11,873 nucleotides of DNA, taken from the NCBI GenBank assembly GCA_945292135.1, contig CALYRA010000008.1:1-11873 (forward strand), read 5' to 3'. The notes beneath the pieces are model-generated. The model was given only the letters and a program-made list of their open reading frames with translations, was not told the DNA's origin and did no database searches. Position numbers and translations under genes: made by a program. Source of the stretch: an uncultured Dysgonomonas sp. (GTDB lineage Bacteria > Bacteroidota > Bacteroidia > Bacteroidales > Dysgonomonadaceae). Of the stretch, positions 7,665 to 11,873 are shown piece after piece; positions within the stretch are counted from its first letter, which is position 1; each line of letters starts with the position of its first letter.

Positions 7665-7682
7665 ATTTGTCATTTCAGCAAG
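7652..7682 (-). promoter_or_regulatory. Predicted Bacteroidetes-type promoter for the kduI operon
   Basis: Reading on the minus strand, CTTG (7682-7679) serves as the -33 element. After 19 nt comes TATCTTTG (7659-7652), an exact match to the -7 consensus TAnnTTTG used by the Bacteroidetes primary sigma factor. Initiation would fall near 7645, giving kduI an unusually long leader of about 130 nt (7645-7513). That leader holds a tandem tggtctggtc (7582-7591), part of a small dyad tggtcaaacca (7587-7597). No clear terminator separates this promoter from the GH43 gene upstream, so read-through from the hydrolase block may also occur. Confidence 0.6.
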
Positions 7683-7743
7683 TTTTTCGGCTCCTCCTTC
7701 ACGAGAACGTGATATATAATTGTTAATGAAATTAATAGTTCTT

Positions 7744-9372
7744 TTATTTATCTATTCTAAACCAATCAATTTCCGCATGTCCGCCATCGTTACCTTTTAC
7801 CGGACGTAAACAGAACATCCCAATTTTTGCTCCAATCCATTTTCCTTCTCTCGCTTGAAACGTATTTCCAAGTTTGATAAATTTCTTGCCATCGGTACTG
7901 TATTGATATTCACATTGGGCTTTACTGTTTACTTTTACTTGTAAATAAACTGTTGCATCGGTTACATTTACCTGAGCATTTATTTTTTCTTTATTCCCTT
8001 TATCTGCTTGTATACATTCCGCTTGTGATATTATAAATCCATTTTCGGCGCTTTCGAAAGTTATAACGCCATAATCAAGCCCCATTACAACAAGCCCTGT
8101 CTTTTCTCCTTTAAATCTATTGTCAGGCTTGAAAGTCAATTTCATTGTTGCTTTAAATTCAGGCGCAGGCGTTTTTTGCAACAACAAATTAGGCACATCC
8201 CACAAACTTTTATAATCATCAGGTAACGGTACGGAATAAAGGTTGAGACAGCCTTGTTCTTTATTCGTAAAGTACCACCAAGCTTTAGGATTTGAGTGCC
8301 ATTGCCATTGCAATCCTAATGAATTTGTATTGAATTCATCACTTTCGGAAGGTGTAGTTATTGGATGTGTTTTATTTACATTCGGTTTTTTGTAGGTCAA
8401 TACAGGGTTTCCACAACCATCTCCGTCTTTATCTTCTCCAATTACAGGCCAATCGTTTTTCCAGCTCATAGGTTGAAGATGGGTTATACGACCAAACGCC
8501 CCGACATCCTGAAAGTGAATAAACCAATCTTCTCCGGTAGATGTATCAACCCATGCTCCTTGATGTGGACCATTAACCGAATTGTTACCCTGATTCATAA
8601 CTATTTTGCGTTCGTAAGACCCGAAAACGTCCTTAGACCGCAAGGCTAATTGCCAACCTGTAGATACTCCTCCTGCCGGAGCAAGTATATAATAATATCC
8701 ATTCTTAGTATAAAATTTAGGTCCTTCTATCGTTGGATCAATTCCATGCCCATCGTAGATAATTTTTGATTCTCCTATTGCTTTCTTTCCATCAGGTGTC
8801 AGTCTTGTTATTGCCAAAAGACTTTTTATGCCCGCGCGGCTACCTGCAAAAGCATGTACGAGGTAAACTTGTCCATCTTCATCGAATAATGGACATGCGT
8901 CTATTAATCCTTTTCCTTCTTTTACTAAAACTAATGGTTCCCATTCTCCTGCCGGATCTTTTGTCTTTGTCATAAATATACCTAAATCAGGGTCACCGTA
9001 ATAGATATAATATTCACCTTTGTGATAACGGATTGATGGCGCCCAAACATTACCTCCATGATTTACGCCTTCTCCGAAAACTGCATGTTCAGGCATTTTT
9101 TTGATGGCATGTCCTATAATTGCCCAGTTTACCAAATCTTTGGAATGAAGAATAGGCAGTCCGGGAATACAGTTAAAACTGGAAGCTGTCATATAATAGT
9201 CATCTCCTACACGACAGACATCAGGGTCAGAATAGTCGGCATATAGTATTGGATTCTTATAGTTTCCGTTTCCCAAATCCGCGACCCATGTCTTTGATAT
9301 TTCTTCTTGAGCAAGAACGTTTGCCGAGACAAGATAAAGAAATAAGCTTATAATAATTACGGTAATTTTCAT
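7744..9372 (-). CDS. Secreted glycoside hydrolase family 43 enzyme with a C-terminal beta-sandwich domain
   Basis: GH43 enzymes are inverting five-bladed beta-propellers, mostly alpha-L-arabinofuranosidases, beta-xylosidases or arabinanases. The 542-residue protein has a signal peptide ending near SANVLAQ (16-22), so it is exported. The propeller spans about 38-330, with the catalytic triad visible: base Asp49 in YSDPDV, pKa-modulating Asp158 in GLIDACPLFDEDG, and acid Glu216 in PTIEGPKFY. From about 340, DEFNTNSLGLQWQWHSNP begins a concanavalin-like domain of the beta-xylosidase C-terminal type, which runs to the end and often completes the active-site pocket. The overall pattern resembles GH43 subfamily 12, but I cannot confirm the subfamily. 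In this context it probably removes arabinose or xylose side chains from pectin. The start follows an AGGA sequence in the 7-bp gap after the CE12 gene. Confidence 0.9.
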   Translation of the reverse strand: MKITVIIISLFLYLVSANVLAQEEISKTWVADLGNGNYKNPILYADYSDPDVCRVGDDYYMTASSFNCIPGLPILHSKDLVNWAIIGHAIKKMPEHAVFGEGVNHGGNVWAPSIRYHKGEYYIYYGDPDLGIFMTKTKDPAGEWEPLVLVKEGKGLIDACPLFDEDGQVYLVHAFAGSRAGIKSLLAITRLTPDGKKAIGESKIIYDGHGIDPTIEGPKFYTKNGYYYILAPAGGVSTGWQLALRSKDVFGSYERKIVMNQGNNSVNGPHQGAWVDTSTGEDWFIHFQDVGAFGRITHLQPMSWKNDWPVIGEDKDGDGCGNPVLTYKKPNVNKTHPITTPSESDEFNTNSLGLQWQWHSNPKAWWYFTNKEQGCLNLYSVPLPDDYKSLWDVPNLLLQKTPAPEFKATMKLTFKPDNRFKGEKTGLVVMGLDYGVITFESAENGFIISQAECIQADKGNKEKINAQVNVTDATVYLQVKVNSKAQCEYQYSTDGKKFIKLGNTFQAREGKWIGAKIGMFCLRPVKGNDGGHAEIDWFRIDK

Positions 9373-9379
9373 AGTTCCT

Positions 9380-10165
9380 TTATTTCAATTCTTTTACCAA
9401 TGATTCTATATTTTGTTCTTTCAATCCTTCAATAAATAGTAAGTCCATTAATAATGCTCCTTTTTCACGAAAATGAGTATTATCTATACGCCCCTCCGGG
9501 AATATAGGACTTTCGCCTTTTGGGACGTGTAAAAAAAGTTCTTTAGAATTTTCTTTGCCTAAACTAATCAATGCTTTTTTACTCTTTTCGTACATATCTA
9601 TCAAGGGTACATTTTTATCTTTCGCAACTTTTCGAGCTAAATCTAAATATTCGCCATGTGAATCTATCAAGTTTCCCGCATCATCAAATTTGCGACGTGC
9701 GACAGATGTACATATAATCGGGTTTGCTCCTTTTGCTTGTATATCATACACAAATCTTGACAAGTTCGTTGTATAATCGACAGGAGATGTATAACGGTCA
9801 GGTCGGTCTTGCGCCGAATCATTATGTCCGAATTGAATAATCACATAGTCATTCGGTTTGACATTATTTATTATTGAATCCCACCAGCCTTGTTCTATAA
9901 AGGTTCGCGAGCTTCGTCCATTTTGAGCATAATTCCTAACAATGATTTTCTCACTAAAAAATTCGGAAAGTAATTGCCCCCATCCTCTTTCCATATATGA
10001 AACTAATATGGTATCTCCGGAAATGCTATCATATACTGCTTTTTTCAATGGTTTGGTTGCCATTGTTGAATCTCCCGCCATAAAAATTTGAATGGGTTGT
10101 TGTCTGCATGGCTGAATCAAATGTATAATTACAATCGCATTGAATAAGATTAACGCCATTTTCAT
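9380..10165 (-). CDS. Rhamnogalacturonan acetylesterase-type SGNH hydrolase (CE12), single domain
   Basis: CE12 esterases remove acetyl groups from rhamnogalacturonan or homogalacturonan so that glycosidases and lyases can reach the backbone. The 261-residue protein is a single SGNH domain with all four blocks: Ser33 in MAGDSTMA, Gly83 in AQNGRSSRTF, Asn115 in FGHND, and the Asp228/His231 pair in IDNTHF. A hydrophobic N-terminus (about 1-19) precedes a cysteine in LIQPC. That is a poor lipobox because of the proline, so it is exported either as an ordinary secreted protein or possibly as a lipoprotein. It lies 7 bp from each neighbour, between the longer CE12 paralogue and the GH43 gene, which indicates one transcript. 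Confidence 0.9.
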   Translation of the reverse strand: MKMALILFNAIVIIHLIQPCRQQPIQIFMAGDSTMATKPLKKAVYDSISGDTILVSYMERGWGQLLSEFFSEKIIVRNYAQNGRSSRTFIEQGWWDSIINNVKPNDYVIIQFGHNDSAQDRPDRYTSPVDYTTNLSRFVYDIQAKGANPIICTSVARRKFDDAGNLIDSHGEYLDLARKVAKDKNVPLIDMYEKSKKALISLGKENSKELFLHVPKGESPIFPEGRIDNTHFREKGALLMDLLFIEGLKEQNIESLVKELK

Positions 10166-10172
10166 GATATCG

Positions 10173-11516
10173 TTATTTTATTAATACTCCTGATATATTG
10201 ATTTCGTTGATATGTATATATTGCTCCATTGAAGAAGATTGACTCCATGGGTATATTCTCAGATAAAGGGATTTTCCTTTGTCAACTTTTATTACTGAGT
10301 TGTATTTATATAGTACGACATTTTCTTGTTGAAGTTTTTCCATTGTCGCAATAGTATAAACTTTCTGAAAAGTTTTATCCGTAGAGGCTAATGCGGTAAA
10401 AAACATCGTTCGTCCTGTAGATTCCATTCCTAACCGAAGATTTTCCATATACAGATCGTTAACTGCCGTCAACTTAAACTCGATATAGCGAGATGGATCC
10501 ATATCTATTTCTCCTGATTGCCATTTGTTTCCGATTATTGTCAATAACCGCTTATTATCTTTCTCTATATATTGCAATCCTTTAGTACTGATTTCAATTT
10601 TATATTCTTTTGTTTTTATATTTTTATAGGAAGGCGACCAAAGAATTTGAAGTTTCTGTCCTTTATCGTATGGGATTACTGTATTTTCTTTTTTTGTAGT
10701 TTTTATTTTTATTTCATTTGCTGATAGTACTTCCGGAATATTCAGATATTCACTCAATATATTTTGGCGTAACATTTCTTTTACTGCCAATTCAGAAATT
10801 AACAATCCGCCTAAAGCACGCAAATGGGTATTGTCATTTCTTGCGAAAATTATTTTTCGCGCCGTATCTGCACCGTACGATTCGACTAACTTTTTAGTTA
10901 ATAAAGTCATATCGATTAACGGGACATTCATTTCCATTGCTAATGAACGCATAGCTTCCGGATAATTCATTACAGTAGCATTCGATGCTAAATGTATTAA
11001 ATTATGCATACCTATGTCTGAAATAGTATTAGTAACTGAATCAATCAAACAGCGTACAATCGGCGTAAAAAGAATCGGTTTAGCACCTCTTTCCCGTGAT
11101 TCATTGATATATCTTTTCAGATATTCCTGATATTGCCCCCAAGCTGCCGTACCTCTTTGTTCCAATCCATTACCTTCGGTGTCTTTACCTTCAGCCTTTT
11201 CGTCATTATGTCCGAACTGAATGAATACATAATCTCCGGGTTTCAGAGTTTCTCTTAGTCCTGTCGTCCAAAATTCATTATAAAATGATTTTGAACTTCT
11301 CCCGTTTTTTGCGGCATTGGTTAACGTTACGTTTTCGGTCAAAAAGGCTGGGAGCATTTGAGCCCAACCCCTCATTTCATTTTCTCCGCTTCGTTTTTCA
11401 ACATCATATTCCGCCATGGTTGAATCACCTATACTCAATATGCGAATTTGAGAAAACAATGGTAACCATAGGAAAAACGCTAAAAAAATTAGTATATAGA
11501 TTGTTTTTCTATTCAT
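10173..11516 (-). CDS. CE12-type SGNH acetylesterase with an extra C-terminal module
   Basis: This is a second pectin-type acetylesterase, 447 residues long. A signal peptide covers about 1-22 (hydrophobic, ending near PLFSQ). The SGNH domain (about 24-255) has Ser32 in SIGDSTMA, Gly72 in AAKNGRSSKSF, Asn104 in FGHND, and Asp228/His231 in NDNTHL. Residues from about 260 to the end form an additional beta-rich region, including KWQSGEIDMDPSRYIEFKL and, near the end, SLYLRIYPW and INEINISGV. I recall similar YLR-x-YPW endings on other Bacteroidota pectinases. That makes a substrate-binding module plausible, but I cannot confirm it. The start codon overlaps the GH28 stop by 4 bp (ATGA), implying translational coupling. 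It differs from the neighbouring CE12 by this extension and by a longer loop after FGHND (GKDTEGNGLEQRGTAAWGQ). Confidence 0.88.
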   Translation of the reverse strand: MNRKTIYILIFLAFFLWLPLFSQIRILSIGDSTMAEYDVEKRSGENEMRGWAQMLPAFLTENVTLTNAAKNGRSSKSFYNEFWTTGLRETLKPGDYVFIQFGHNDEKAEGKDTEGNGLEQRGTAAWGQYQEYLKRYINESRERGAKPILFTPIVRCLIDSVTNTISDIGMHNLIHLASNATVMNYPEAMRSLAMEMNVPLIDMTLLTKKLVESYGADTARKIIFARNDNTHLRALGGLLISELAVKEMLRQNILSEYLNIPEVLSANEIKIKTTKKENTVIPYDKGQKLQILWSPSYKNIKTKEYKIEISTKGLQYIEKDNKRLLTIIGNKWQSGEIDMDPSRYIEFKLTAVNDLYMENLRLGMESTGRTMFFTALASTDKTFQKVYTIATMEKLQQENVVLYKYNSVIKVDKGKSLYLRIYPWSQSSSMEQYIHINEINISGVLIK

Positions 11517-11873
11517 TTTTGGTTGTGTGAAGTTTTGACATTATTCATGAAATTATTTCCCCAAACAATCCGGCTTTTTACGGAATTACAAAAGATATCC
11601 GTTTTTGCTATCGGGAAACAATTATTTATAAAAGCATTTTCTACGTTTTCTATTTCCACAACAGCCTGATCTTTAATTGGATTTTTAGATCGTACATTAT
11701 CTAAGACAACATCTTTACAATCTTTAAATGAAAATGAAGCTCCCTTTTCTACCGCAAAATCAACATTGTGAAATTGAATATTTTTCGCTGTTTTTACGCT
11801 AAAGCCTTCTTGTCCCACAAGGTTTATATTACTGAACGATATTTCTTCAACAGGCATTTCTTCAATTCCTGTT
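11513..11873 (-). CDS. GH28 polygalacturonase-family protein, C-terminal part only
   Basis: The last 119 residues of the protein are visible, and the frame stays open to the right edge of the window, so the N-terminus and catalytic aspartates are outside. Repeated short strand-turn units ending in asparagine ladders (VEEISFSNINLVG, AKNIQFHNVDF, CKDVVLDNVR, VENAFINNCF) form the coils of a right-handed parallel beta-helix. The phrase MPVEEISFSNINL resembles the last coils of Bacteroidota GH28 enzymes, which hydrolyse galacturonan or rhamnogalacturonan backbones. The stop overlaps the start of the CE12 gene by 4 bp. Other beta-helix pectinases (pectin methylesterase, pectate lyase) are less likely but cannot be excluded from the tail alone. 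Confidence 0.72.
   Translation of the reverse strand, partial: TGIEEMPVEEISFSNINLVGQEGFSVKTAKNIQFHNVDFAVEKGASFSFKDCKDVVLDNVRSKNPIKDQAVVEIENVENAFINNCFPIAKTDIFCNSVKSRIVWGNNFMNNVKTSHNQK

Noticed and set aside
7590..7673. Small minus-strand open frame (27 codons from an ATG at 7673, inside a 51-codon stop-free stretch) in the gap upstream of kduI.
   Set aside because: Its ATG lies in the spacer of the predicted promoter, so that promoter would not transcribe it. The GGAGGAG upstream is about 17 nt away, too far to be a ribosome-binding site, and I recognise no family. Conservation of the peptide in relatives would reopen the question.
7699..7712. Hairpin tcacgagaacgtga (5-bp stem, 4-nt loop) downstream of the GH43 stop as a terminator.
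   Set aside because: The stem is short and is followed in the transcribed direction by AGGAGGAG rather than a U-tract, so it does not fit an intrinsic terminator.
7723..7735. AT-only inverted repeat ttaatgaaattaa after the GH43 gene.
   Set aside because: Five-bp arms of only A and T are expected by chance in this composition and would form a very weak stem.

Overview
The window looks like part of a pectin-utilisation locus from a low-GC member of the Bacteroidota, probably Bacteroidales. The evidence is the set of gene families (GH28, CE12, GH43, a DUF4861 lipoprotein, KduI/KduD/KdgK/Eda, a long ExuT-type carrier), the mostly absent Shine-Dalgarno sequences, and a promoter that fits the Bacteroidetes TTG / TAnnTTTG pattern. 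Every gene I can support lies on the minus strand, so transcription runs from high to low coordinates.

Region by region, in the direction of transcription. From 11873 to 7744 lies an extracytoplasmic carbohydrate-enzyme block. It holds the C-terminal end of a GH28 polygalacturonase-type beta-helix protein (cut by the window edge), two consecutive CE12/SGNH acetylesterases of the rhamnogalacturonan type (the first with an extra C-terminal module), and a two-domain GH43 glycosidase. These genes overlap by 4 bp or are separated by 7 bp. A 231-bp gap (7513-7743) follows, with a predicted Bacteroidetes promoter and an 8+8 bp perfect inverted repeat over its -7 box and expected start site.

From 7512 to 1172 lies the intracellular uronate block: kduI, a DUF4861 lipoprotein, kdgK, kduD, eda and an ExuT-family transporter. 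Together KduI, KduD, KdgK and Eda make up the full route from 5-keto-4-deoxyuronate to pyruvate and glyceraldehyde 3-phosphate. This is the route for unsaturated uronates released by pectate or rhamnogalacturonan lyases plus GH88/GH105 enzymes, none of which is in the window.

From 1166 to the left edge is a GltD-like iron-sulfur flavoprotein gene, only 5 bp after the transporter. It appears broken: the first [4Fe-4S] motif is in one frame, while the second cluster motif and the FAD and NADPH domains are in another. The segment that normally joins them is missing.

The points most worth a second look are the disrupted GltD-like gene at the end of a sugar operon, the uncharacterised lipoprotein embedded among cytoplasmic catabolic genes, the palindrome on the kduI promoter, and the appended module on one CE12 esterase. 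I saw no mobile elements, CRISPR arrays or RNA genes.
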